Of a stretch of DNA of 64,000 nt, positions 13,501 through 23,000 are shown one piece after another (position 1 is the stretch's first letter; each line of letters begins with the position of its first letter). Source of the DNA: Beroe ovata (taxonomy: Eukaryota > Ctenophora > Nuda > Beroida > Beroidae); NCBI GenBank assembly GCA_946803715.1, contig CAMPET010000022.1, positions 336,511-400,510 on the forward strand, in the 5' to 3' direction. A model generated the notes under the pieces. The model did not search any database. It was not told the origin of the DNA and saw only the letters and a list, made by a program, of their open reading frames with translations. The position numbers were made by a program, and so were the translations under genes.

Positions 13501-14921
13501 AGCAAGCTGCGAGGTGGAGGCAATCCTCCTCAAACCTAGGCTCAGGCGTTTCCGCTCCGCTTCTCCTCCATATTTCCTTCTTCTCACGAGCTATCTCATT
13601 GAAACGCTCCACTATCAATCCTTAAAAATATTTCACTAAAAAGTCCTGAACACTAGTCGCTACCTAAATCAGGAAAGCAGTAGGAAAAAGAAGGATGTCG
13701 AGGAAAATTGAGGCTGCGCAGTGCTCAATTAAGGATAATTATAGTCATGTTAAAAAACAAGAAAACCTGCATGATCGCAGTCCCAGATGTAAATTGCAGG
13801 AGATTCCAGCCTATCCATGAGACTAGCAAGCGGCATGACAATGTAGTGTTTGATAGAGGCGTTAACCACCCAAATGTTCTTCCCATTTTCTGAACTAGCA
13901 TGGTTACATGGCATTGCACCATGCCCGTTATAGTAGAAAATGATACGAGATCCTTTACCAACATTCTTCCGAACTTGATCACATGCACTGTACACTTTAG
14001 TTGGGCTGCAATCCATTTCGACCTGTGACAAAGATATTTTGAAATCTTTGTGAGTTTTAACATGATTGGACATGTGAAATTATAATGAATAGGTCGAGAT
14101 TCCGATTGTACCCTAATAGGTCCACTGTTGTTTCTGTCGTTGTAACGGCTTGGCTTTTTCGGCTGTGGCAAAATAGTCGAAAATTGTCGCCTCAGATTTT
14201 CTTTTATCTTATCTTTTGCTTTATTCCAATCAAGTTGCGTTGGATCTTCAGAATATTTCAGTGATAAGAAAAAAGCAGGAAAGTTATCCTATAGATAAAT
14301 TCCCAAGATTTTCATAAGAAGTGAAGTCACAAACAACTTACCAACCCAAGTTTCCTTCACAGCACAAGGTTCCAATTTCTTTTTCTCTGGAGGGTTAATC
14401 CCTATTACCGAGATTGTGATAATAACTGCTCCACTTGTTCTGATCTGCTTTGGATTTGAAATGGATAATGAATATCAGTGGTAGATCAACCATTTTAGTG
14501 CAAATCTACTTCCTTGGCCAAATCAATTTCAGATATATTTTGAATCTGAATGAGATGAGTGCCAAAAACCGCTGGTTAATTGAGTGCTAATAGTTAGAGA
14601 GCCTTTTGCACATCTACTCATGATAATTCATGTGATCAAAAATGATAATAAAGCAAGTATGATGTTTGAAATGTGATGTTTGAAACATTTATACAATTGT
14701 AGCACATCCACATGTTAATGTACAGCTGTTGTGCCATACAATCCAAAAGAAGGTATAAACATCAAATTTGATACTTACCTTGGTTTCCTCTCCTTGAGTA
14801 ATTATGGATTTATTGCCAACAATTTCTTCCTTGTGAATAGGGTCATTGAAAACAATTCTGATTTTCCTTTCTCCTTCATCATCATATACATTGTCCATTT
14901 TTAACTGAAGGGATGTATCTA
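7541..14921 (-). CDS. RPTOR: Raptor, mTORC1 scaffold (regulatory-associated protein of mTOR)
   Basis: Raptor recruits substrates to mTOR complex 1. From the N terminus: exon 14781-14921 (FNDPIHKEEIVGNKSIITQG), then SGAVIITISVIGINPPEKKK (about 14350-14450), and the RNC caspase-like domain with IIFYYNGHG and IYIWDCDHAG (13770-14060). Next are LIVERFNEIAREKKEIW (about 13495-13620) and NPELPADLYTSCLTT (13219-13410). HEAT-type repeats follow, including LELVGKFLDRGPYAVQKF (12166-12393), CLAYLWDRNEKALWAAV (11422-11660) and CAVYALGTFL (about 11230-11370). A linker has TEFPDWCEASFAKPLL (about 9750), and C-terminal WD40 repeats lie at about 7541-9470, ending FHEGFMGQKVGSSISLAFHP. The RNC domain is divergent and carries a short Asn/Arg/Pro-rich segment ending near 14111. 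The family is not known to be proteolytic. The true start may lie in an unrecognised exon upstream; the earliest in-exon ATG is near 14895. Exon ends are approximate. Confidence 0.93.
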
Positions 14922-15435
14922 AAATTAACAAGGCATTCAAGTATATAAGTATTCAAGCAATGAACTTTTCTACTGTATTTATCCGAAGTTATACATCTAA
15001 CAAGAAACACCAATCCATGATTTCAAAGAAGAATGGCATGTGAATAAGGGATCATTGTTAATTTTGATTTTTAATAGGACTATCAGGGTAATAATGAAAT
15101 AGCAGGGTTATAACCAATACTTTAACGCAGCAAGTATAAATCATGACCATAAATCAGATGATACTGGATCAAAATCAAACTGATAATCAATAGCTTTTCA
15201 TTGAATCATTTTACATAACCACCCATGTTATGCAGGGCCTGCCAAGGGAAGCAATTTAAGGCCAGCGAAGCCAAATTTGTCCGGGCTGGACTGGGGAAGG
15301 CAATTTTAGGCCCGGACCGGACTGGGGAAGCCAAATTTGGCTGGGGCCAGGGGCTTGCCAGGGCCCGTGGATCATTACTTATTCTGTTTAAAGGACCTAT
15401 GAGAAGACTGTCTTGTGTGACATTTAGCACTCAAT

Positions 15436-15532
15436 TTGTAGGATTTCACCCTACCCTTGCTGGCAGGATTTTATCCCTGGCAAGGGGCGGATTGAAAATC
15501 GCGCGCACCGACGGTAGGGTAAAATCCTACAA
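15436..15532. mobile_element. 97-bp MITE, TTGTAGGATTT family, with target duplication
   Basis: The ends are inverted copies: TTGTAGGATTTCACCCTACC on the left, and the inverse of TTGTAGGATTTTACCCTACC on the right. The exact 9-mer gcactcaat lies at 15427-15435 and again at 15533-15541, so this is a clean insertion with a 9-bp target-site duplication. The interior reads ttgctggcaggattttatcc and attgaaaatcgcgcgcaccg. Other copies are at 40398-40501, 53351-53466 and 54587-54708. It has no coding capacity. Confidence 0.88.
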
Positions 15533-15680
15533 GCACTCAATACAGTCTTATAATAATAATAAAATAATAATATTTTAACAACTTTTTATTTCTCCTTTTT
15601 AAATTACGACGCGACATGTGCTCAGGTTTTCCCTACCGTCAGTGCCGCGAAATTGTAATTCCGATCCGTCTGAGATAAAA

Positions 15681-15788
15681 TTGTCAGATTTTATCTGACC
15701 TCTGTTTTTTGCGCGCGCGCCTTCATCGAAGGCCTTCGATGAAGGCGCGCTCGCGCGAGAAACAGGTACGGTCAGGTAACATCTGACA
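15681..15788. mobile_element. 108-bp MITE, TTGTCAGATTTTATCTGACC family
   Basis: Starts ttgtcagattttatctgacc and ends ggtcaggtaacatctgaca, an imperfect inverted pair, with the central palindrome cttcatcgaaggccttcgat. Flanks are gagataaaa (15672-15680) and tagataaaa (15789-15797), eight of nine bases identical. A related copy is at 25553-25652. Confidence 0.75.
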
Positions 15789-15824
15789 TAGATAAAATCC
15801 CGCAAGCGAGGGTAGGGAGTTATT

Positions 15825-15963
15825 TTGTCTGGCGATGCTAAACCGCTGATGCAAGCCGCAAAGCGGCTTGCGTCAGAATAAGTTTGAGAATAAGTTTGAG
15901 AATAAGTTTGAGCCGCGCGCGCGCAAAACGAAATTCTCGACAGGGTCTATCATCGATCGCCAA
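15825..15963. mobile_element. 139-bp MITE, TTGTCTGGCGATG family, 9-bp target duplication
   Basis: Begins ttgtctggcgatgctaaacc and ends gggtctatcatcgatcgccaa. The terminal repeat TTG-CTGGCGATG pairs with the inverse of CATCGATCG-CAA. The exact 9-mer ggagttatt flanks it at 15816-15824 and 15964-15972. The interior carries a hairpin (gccgcaaagcggc) and three 12-base repeats of gagaataagttt at about 15872-15910. Confidence 0.88.
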
Positions 15964-16823
15964 GGAGTTATTCTACAAAACTTTCACAACATAAGTCATG
16001 TCACAATATACAATAGCATTTGTGATTTGTATTGAGCAGTGCGCGCCCCTTGTCTGCATTTTTGGTTACAGCTTGAGTCGATCGATGATAGACCCTGTCG
16101 AGAATTTCGCTTCGCGAGTCAATAGAAAGTTACCCATATCTATATGATAATTTGGTGTTTGTCTGTGTCTTACTGTCTTTTGTGACTTTGTAGACAGGCT
16201 TCTTTCATGAATTTGTAGAGAAAAGTGACCATATTCTGCAATCTGCTCGTGTTACTATGTAGCCTAGAATTTGCTCGTGCAAAAGATAGTCATCAGCTGG
16301 AGCTCATTTACGTTGCTCTCTTTCTGCTGAAGGGGAAACCAAACAGCATGCTGATTAAGCAATAGTCATACTTTTCTTGAGCTGTTGCTTATCTTTCCAG
16401 TGCATTGCTTCGGATGTACGGAAGAGCGCTTTTTTCAATAGACGCAATGCAACTAAACAAAATTCAACTTGGCAATCGTAAACTTTGAGTGGCAGTCTGA
16501 AGAAATGACCAAAAACACTGTGATAAAATAGTGTTCATACATAAATTTTATGTCTCAAACATGAAAAATAATGCACCTCTCACCTAGTCAAGATTTACTG
16601 CTCAGTGTGCATTCTTTTTCATGTATCAAGTAAATGACGTGTTACTGTCGATTGTGGTTTTAAATCTATTTTCTGCTGTTGTGTTCAATGACTCAATGAG
16701 TAGTGCATCACTCCCACTTGGCGGGTTATCTAGTTTATTCATAAATTCAATCATCAATAGTCAATAGATCTAGATTGCTATTGATATTTAGATGTAAAAC
16801 ATCTGACTACAATTTTTTAAGGC

Positions 16824-19361
16824 ATGTTCTATGACAGTGATGATAGTGATGATGAGTATTTCATTTATGGTTTAAATGACTACAGAAATCATGGGTTTGG
16901 CTTGATGTATTCAGATGAATATGACTCTGATAACGATGGGTATGACAGTGACTATTCATTTGAATGGAGAAATTCTTTTGAAAGTTCATATGGAAGCTAT
17001 AGAGGATGCTATAGCCCTTCAATCTTTCCTGATATAAAGAAACTTTCTGATGAGTCAGTCAGACGAATATTCAGGATCAAGTCAGAAAATCTTGCCCCAA
17101 TATATACATATCCACATCATGGTGATCATGAACAACATTTGACTAGAAAGTTAGAAACTCCTCATTTGGAGCAACTATGGGAGTGCACATTCTATCTCAA
17201 AGAAATTGTGGATATAGGATTCGGAAGAAAAGAGCTTACTAGAGATGAAGTAAAAGAGGAAGGTGTTCTTCATTTATGGAATGGCTCTGTAAAAGAATTT
17301 GTAAGTTTGAAGGAAGATGCTTGTGAAATGAGTCACAGATGGTTTTTATGGATTAATGACTTGTTCATTGAAAAGCTTCAATCATTTATTCCATCTGGCC
17401 TTCCTTACACTGCATGGGAAAACATTATATCTCACCTGAGTTCAGGCACAAGTACTAAAATGCTATCATCAAAGTTGGGATGCTTCTCTGAAAATCTTGA
17501 GGATCAAATAGTAGAGAGACTCCTTACCAGAAACTGCATTTTGGCAACAGTGAATCTTTTTGAAAACATACACAGTCTTCTTTATGGGGGCACAACTTGC
17601 TTACATTCAAATACTATAAGATACAGACTTTCCCTGGGATTATCCGAATATGCCTGCAAGATGGAACATCTAGCTTCTCTTCTTGGAACATCAGAAAATT
17701 TGTCAAGGTGTTTGTATCATACTGCCCTGAATCAATTTTCATTGGAATCATTTGATTCTTGTTTTCTGGACAAAAATATTGAGGAGGATATTGATATATT
17801 CAAAGTGATTGGTTGCAATTCAGATTGTCATTTCAACATTCTGGTTCCTGGGTTAGGAGAAAAATCGTACAACCTCTTATGCATTGATAAAAACTGTGCA
17901 GTATCAAAGGAAGATTTTAGTTATCTGTTTGTTCCTACACCAATTATCTCAAATGGGAAGCCAATCATCATAAGTGGCGATGGTATAGTTGCAGCTTATT
18001 ACAAAGATGGGGAAAATGCCAATATCAATACAATATCCGTCTGGGATGTTTCAGACAGGGGACCTTTTGAAGATCGTGGTGAACTCATCTTCCAATCAAT
18101 AGCAAAGGATCTTGTGAAAGGGTGTAAGAATACTGTCAATTTATCTTCGGTCACTCTCAGTATCAGCGGTATAGTTAACCTAGAAAAGACAGTTAAATTT
18201 ATCTTCAATTTTGTTCCCATGGAATCAGATGGAATCCCTCTCTGCATGATTGTAGAAAGCTATAAAACAAAACATGCACCCAGATTCACTTTTTTTAGAG
18301 CAGCTCCACAACCTTATTGTATCCCTCATTCCAAGTGTCTAGGTATAAATGGGAGTTTGGCATACATCTTGGATGATGACACTCATACCCTTAATGTACA
18401 TGATTTATCATGTAACGACAACACAATTACTGCCATGAGTATTCTACGACATGGCTCCCAGTGGAAAGTTGTATTTGACAGCTCCAAGGATAGAAATATT
18501 TTCGCTTTGTATAAAAATAATCATTTTCAAATAAGATTGAATAATGAATCGTTGACGGTTGTCAAAGAAATGGAAATTGATTTCGGAAGTCATTTGAATA
18601 GCCACATGGAAGAAATAAAGTTCCAAATGTGTGACAGCATTCTTTATGGATGCCTTGAGCTTCAGGAAGATCGATATGAGACCGAATCTATATTTCTTCA
18701 GTCAAATGCAAGGTATGAGCTGCTGTCGAACGAATTTCTTATGGATCGCTTTGCTAGTTCGCAGACAACTCACTTTTCTATAGACCTGCTCAGCGAATAC
18801 ACGAAATTGACCTTCCTGGATTTCGGAAAGCTTGAATCAAACAACCGATTCCAAGACGATGTTCCATCAGTTAAGTTCAATCTCAGTGGATTTAACAAGA
18901 ACAAGGAGTTGATTCTCGTCAGTATGGAAGTTGACATCGATGAAGTATACTTTGACAAGGACTCAATCTCTGCATTTTGCACAGAACTGTATTTTTCTAC
19001 AATCAAATTCTTTGAGGATTTCGCCGATATAGCTGAGCCGTTTCTTGATCTCGGACAGAAAGCAGTGTTAACATATAAAACAGAACAAGAAATGATTGAA
19101 GAGAGGGCAGATGATTGGATAGAGGATCGAATCGACGAAGGATTTGTATTCAAATCAACTATTAGTGCTTGGTTGCCTCACAGACATTTTGGTTTTGCCT
19201 CGATAAAAACGATTGAGGGAAAGCAGAGTGTTTACGTCCCGCAGAATTGTGTCGCTAAAAATCATCAGTACCGTCTCAGAAAAGGAGCTCTGATACAATT
19301 CCAGCTAGTTTGGAACCGAATTCATCCAAGACCGAAGGCTACAAATGTTAGACTCCTTTAG
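16824..19361 (+). CDS. Intronless 845-residue protein of unknown family, cold-shock-like C terminus
   Basis: One uninterrupted frame of 845 codons, unlike the intron-dense neighbours. Residues 1-60 are rich in Asp, Ser and Tyr (starts MFYDSDDSDDEYFIYG) and look disordered. Residues about 65-330 look mostly alpha-helical. Residues about 330-640 alternate short hydrophobic strands and turns, suggesting a beta-propeller or beta-sandwich, but I find no repeated WD signature. The last 70 residues resemble a cold-shock/OB-fold domain: HFGFASIKTIEG and QSVYVPQNCV at the places of the RNP1-like and RNP2-like strands, then LRKGALIQFQLVW and PKATNVRLL. That would suggest nucleic-acid binding (inference). 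I see no signal peptide or membrane segment. The start chosen is the first ATG, with in-frame stops upstream. Single-exon structure could reflect retrocopying or a lineage-specific gene. Confidence 0.8.
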   Translation: MFYDSDDSDDEYFIYGLNDYRNHGFGLMYSDEYDSDNDGYDSDYSFEWRNSFESSYGSYRGCYSPSIFPDIKKLSDESVRRIFRIKSENLAPIYTYPHHGDHEQHLTRKLETPHLEQLWECTFYLKEIVDIGFGRKELTRDEVKEEGVLHLWNGSVKEFVSLKEDACEMSHRWFLWINDLFIEKLQSFIPSGLPYTAWENIISHLSSGTSTKMLSSKLGCFSENLEDQIVERLLTRNCILATVNLFENIHSLLYGGTTCLHSNTIRYRLSLGLSEYACKMEHLASLLGTSENLSRCLYHTALNQFSLESFDSCFLDKNIEEDIDIFKVIGCNSDCHFNILVPGLGEKSYNLLCIDKNCAVSKEDFSYLFVPTPIISNGKPIIISGDGIVAAYYKDGENANINTISVWDVSDRGPFEDRGELIFQSIAKDLVKGCKNTVNLSSVTLSISGIVNLEKTVKFIFNFVPMESDGIPLCMIVESYKTKHAPRFTFFRAAPQPYCIPHSKCLGINGSLAYILDDDTHTLNVHDLSCNDNTITAMSILRHGSQWKVVFDSSKDRNIFALYKNNHFQIRLNNESLTVVKEMEIDFGSHLNSHMEEIKFQMCDSILYGCLELQEDRYETESIFLQSNARYELLSNEFLMDRFASSQTTHFSIDLLSEYTKLTFLDFGKLESNNRFQDDVPSVKFNLSGFNKNKELILVSMEVDIDEVYFDKDSISAFCTELYFSTIKFFEDFADIAEPFLDLGQKAVLTYKTEQEMIEERADDWIEDRIDEGFVFKSTISAWLPHRHFGFASIKTIEGKQSVYVPQNCVAKNHQYRLRKGALIQFQLVWNRIHPRPKATNVRLL

Positions 19362-20098
19362 CAGTGATTAAAATGTAAAGAAGTGGGAAATATATCTCGT
19401 TTTGATGACCAGTGATAATTGTTTGAATGCACACTTGACTTGTTGACGTAGGCTAATCTGGATTCTGAATTTCTGACGCCTCCTTTTAAGCTATTAACAA
19501 GTCGCCTTTTGAATTTAATCCAGACTTTTTATTAGTTTCCATTTGTTTTTAACACTAAACATTGAAATTTCCAGGAAAGCTTGTTTGTAAAGCTTAAGCT
19601 ATAGGTTTATCGCTTTTTTTGTATGTCTGTTGAATTCATCGGTTTTTAATCCTAATATAATTCAATATATAATGACTTTTTCTTACTGCTGAATGTTGAC
19701 ATCAGGCACGTAGACAGGGGGGGGCAGGGGGCGCCCCCCGGAAAAATCTGACCTAGGATGGAAATTTTCAAGGACTTTGCCCTTTCATACAGAACTTAAT
19801 GTCTGGCTTCTGGGGGCTGCGCCACCAGACCCCTGCTTCTACTTTAAAGGAGCACATTGAATAAAAAAGACCTGTGATACTGGAATTCTACTGTCTATAC
19901 AGTAATATGATGTCGTTGTATATCAGAGCAGTGCCCCAAGACCCAGTGTAGGAGGAAAATTTTGAAGGATTTCACCCTATAGAGCAGAACTTAACCTCTG
20001 GCTTTTGGGGGCTGCACATGTTAATATTTCTAACTCGTTTCATATTTCATCGATATCTTTGTGATCACAATAATAAATTGATTATGTTTTAGAGTCTA
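19362..20098. repeat. Intergenic with a diverged ~70-bp repeat pair
   Basis: After the 845-codon gene comes AT-rich 3' sequence. The segment ggcacgtagacaggggggggcaggg starts at about 19704. Next, a unit at about 19752-19830 (aaattttcaaggactttgcc, then cagaacttaatgtctggctt and gggggctgc) recurs at about 19948-20019 in diverged form (cagaacttaacctctggctt). This looks like an old repetitive element. No gene is recognised. Confidence 0.6.
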
Positions 20099-23000
20099 AT
20101 GGACATCAGTAAACTACTAGAAGCAAAGTCGAGGGAGCTAAAAGATCTTCAAGACAAACGACTACTGGATTTAGAGGATGAAATCAGGTGACAAAAAGGA
20201 ATTTTGTTGCTACAGTATAACGCGGAACTGAGATAGCCTTGTGCAGTAGGGAGTTCCGTATACCAGTAATTAAGCAGACATATAATATCACATAAAGTTA
20301 TCAATGCAGTCTCTCGGTAAATTCTGGTACAATACTCAGGTCGCGTGACTTACAGCTAACGACTTTGAGGGAGCAGTATAACGAGTTGAAGGACAGTTTT
20401 GAGTATAACCTTGAGCTGTTGACAGAGAGAGATAGGGAGCTCGGCTCTTATGACACAAGTTAGTGAACTCATGTTATGGCATTGATTGTCTCATTTACGA
20501 GCATTGTTGATAAGTGACCTCTGTTTTAGTTATTACCAAGATGAACGAGAAAATCAACGCGGGCATGGCTGAGGTCTCTGATCTGAAGGTGATACAGTTT
20601 TATCATGACAGTGTTGACTCATTGATCGACTGATTGAGTATTCCTAGCACTTAAGGTGTACGTGTTAATAGTGCGAAAACTACCCTCAAGGTCGATTTAT
20701 CGAGCGCTAAGCAGAGGTCACTTGAAGATGCAGCTAAGAAAGAAGAGGTTCAGCTTGCATTTCAGAGTAAAATTCAGGAGATTGAATCCAATCTAGAAAG
20801 AGAGTTCAGTTTGAAAGAGGAGAAGGTGAATTCGATGTATAATGTGTTCATCTGTCTATGTGAAACTCCTTTATAATCAATGAAAAAGTTGTGTGAGAAT
20901 CATATATGAATTTCATAATCATTAATCGCTCATATCCACACCATTCAGCTCTCTGTAGAATTGACAGAAACATCGAGAATGAAGCAGAAGCTGGAACTTC
21001 AACTTTCAGACCTACAGGTACTCCGTCCTTCGTTAAACAAACAGCAGCCAAATAATCAACAAATTACTAAGATCAACACGGAAGTTACCATGTACTTCGT
21101 GTATACCTATACAAGTGTGTTGCTACGCAAACAATACAGTCGATAACAGTGTGTGATCTTAGGAAGACATCGAAAGAAGGCGCCGTGAATGGGAACGGAA
21201 TTTCGAAGATGAGATTAACTCCCTCGTTAGAGAACATTCAGCCAAAATAGCGTCCTACGACACTAAAGTGTTGCAGTGTGAATCCAAGCTGAAACAGGTC
21301 CAATATGAGACAATAAGTTCATATCGTGATAAGCGAATGTTGACTACGGTTGGTAACAGTGCTGGTAACATTGCTGGTACCAGTGCTGACAGCATTAATT
21401 GTCACCAGGTAACCAGTGAACGAGAAGCACTACGTCTAACAGTCTCAGAACTGGGGAACACGGTAACAGAACAGGAGAAATACATCAACAAAATGGAGGA
21501 AGCCGTGGAAAACGCCGAATGGGATGTACAGAGTTACGTGACAACACAACAAGCAAGGTTGAGGTTAACACTGTTAACACTGTTAAAGATGTGTTAGTGT
21601 GAGATTGGTGTTGGTGTGTTTGTTTGTGTACTCAAACAAGGCAATGTTCACAGTAAAGTGAACATTGAGCAGTCAAATACAGTAAATGTATATCTACTGT
21701 TATGGTCACGGCTATGGTCACTGCTGTGGTCACTACTCACTGTTATGTGTGTGTGTGTGTGTGTGTGNGTGTGTGTGTGTGTTTTGTGGTGGCATTCTGA
21801 CAAAGCTTTTTTCCCTAGGATATCTGAACTGGAGGCCAATGTTGCGAGTCTGAATGATATGATGGCAGAACGGGACCAAATTGCTGCAAAGAAGTATGTT
21901 AACGAAAGCGAATTTCTACTATGATTGGGTTGCCAAGTTTCACATCCGCACTTCGGTTGTTTCAGAGTGTCTGTTTGCGAAACACATCTAGTGGAAAAGG
22001 AGGAGATTATACGAGGAATGAGGGAGAGACACGATGGGGAGAGAAGGGAAAGAGAAGATGAGAATAAGAGACTGATAGCAGAGTTGGAGGAGCTAAAGAT
22101 GACGTACAAGTGTGACGTTGCACGTCTCCAGGATAGATTGTGCGACGCAACTGATCAGATAGCTCAGTAAGTTGTGTGCACTGCGATGCTTGCCACAGAG
22201 CACACTGCACATTTTGTCGCTGGAGAGGGAAAACTTCTCCAAGCGAGATACATAGTAGGTTCATTGATGTAGAATATTGCTTTTTGAGTACTGTTTACAG
22301 GATATCTTTCCACTGAGAGGGAATTCTCTTTATGAATGGTTGAGCTATCGGCTATACTATCGCATTCTCTTTATCAATAGACAATGGTTGCGTTACGCTA
22401 TCGCATTTGGCAGTGTTAACATTGTAGTTATACTCTCTTATCAAATATCAGCAACCACTGAACAGTGACACAGCTGAATGAACGATAATGATTAATTGAT
22501 ATTGTCACTCAGATATAATAGTGGCACCATTCTCTTTGTACAGGTTACAGACCCGTCTCAAGGAACAGCAAGTTTCAGTGGAGATGGAGCTGGAAAAGAC
22601 GGCTCGGCATGCTGTAGCTGTAAAAATGAACGAGCAGGAATTCGGGGATAAAGTTAAGGAAACCAGGATCGAGCTAGAAATGAAAAAACAGGACATTTCC
22701 AGGTAATTGTCAAGTCAGGTTCTATTTATGGCTGTTTTGATTATATGAACTACTGAATTAGTAGAAAAATCTCGCCAAAACAGTGCTTTACTTCTTATGA
22801 GGATTTATGAGAAGACTATACACACAAAGCGTTGAATACGACGTGAATTTTATCTTAGATAAAAATAAATGCCTGCCACCTTCAGAATCGTTTTTTTCGT
22901 ATTTCATTAAGACGTACTCGCACAAAAATCAAAGACGAGTGAGCAGATGACTTATTTATCTGGTTGTCCGTTGCAGATACAAGACTGATTTAGCACTAGC

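Larger units (their letters stand above)
14922..16823. other. Repeat island between Raptor and the 845-residue gene
   Basis: No gene is recognised. At about 15240-15370 a G/C-rich sequence repeats ggactggggaag-caaattt-type units. Three small inverted-repeat elements (15436-15532, 15681-15788, 15825-15963) lie almost end to end, and a fragment of the third family is at about 16070-16115. 16120-16823 is AT-rich and should contain the promoter of the downstream gene. Confidence 0.7.

Noticed and set aside
13725-14171. 148-codon minus-strand frame overlapping the Raptor RNC exons
   Set aside because: Only its first part (before the donor near 14110) is coding; the rest is a shadow frame of the exon encoding YNGHG and WDCDHAG.
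18770-19153. 127-codon minus-strand frame
   Set aside because: Antisense of the 845-codon gene, with no independent support.
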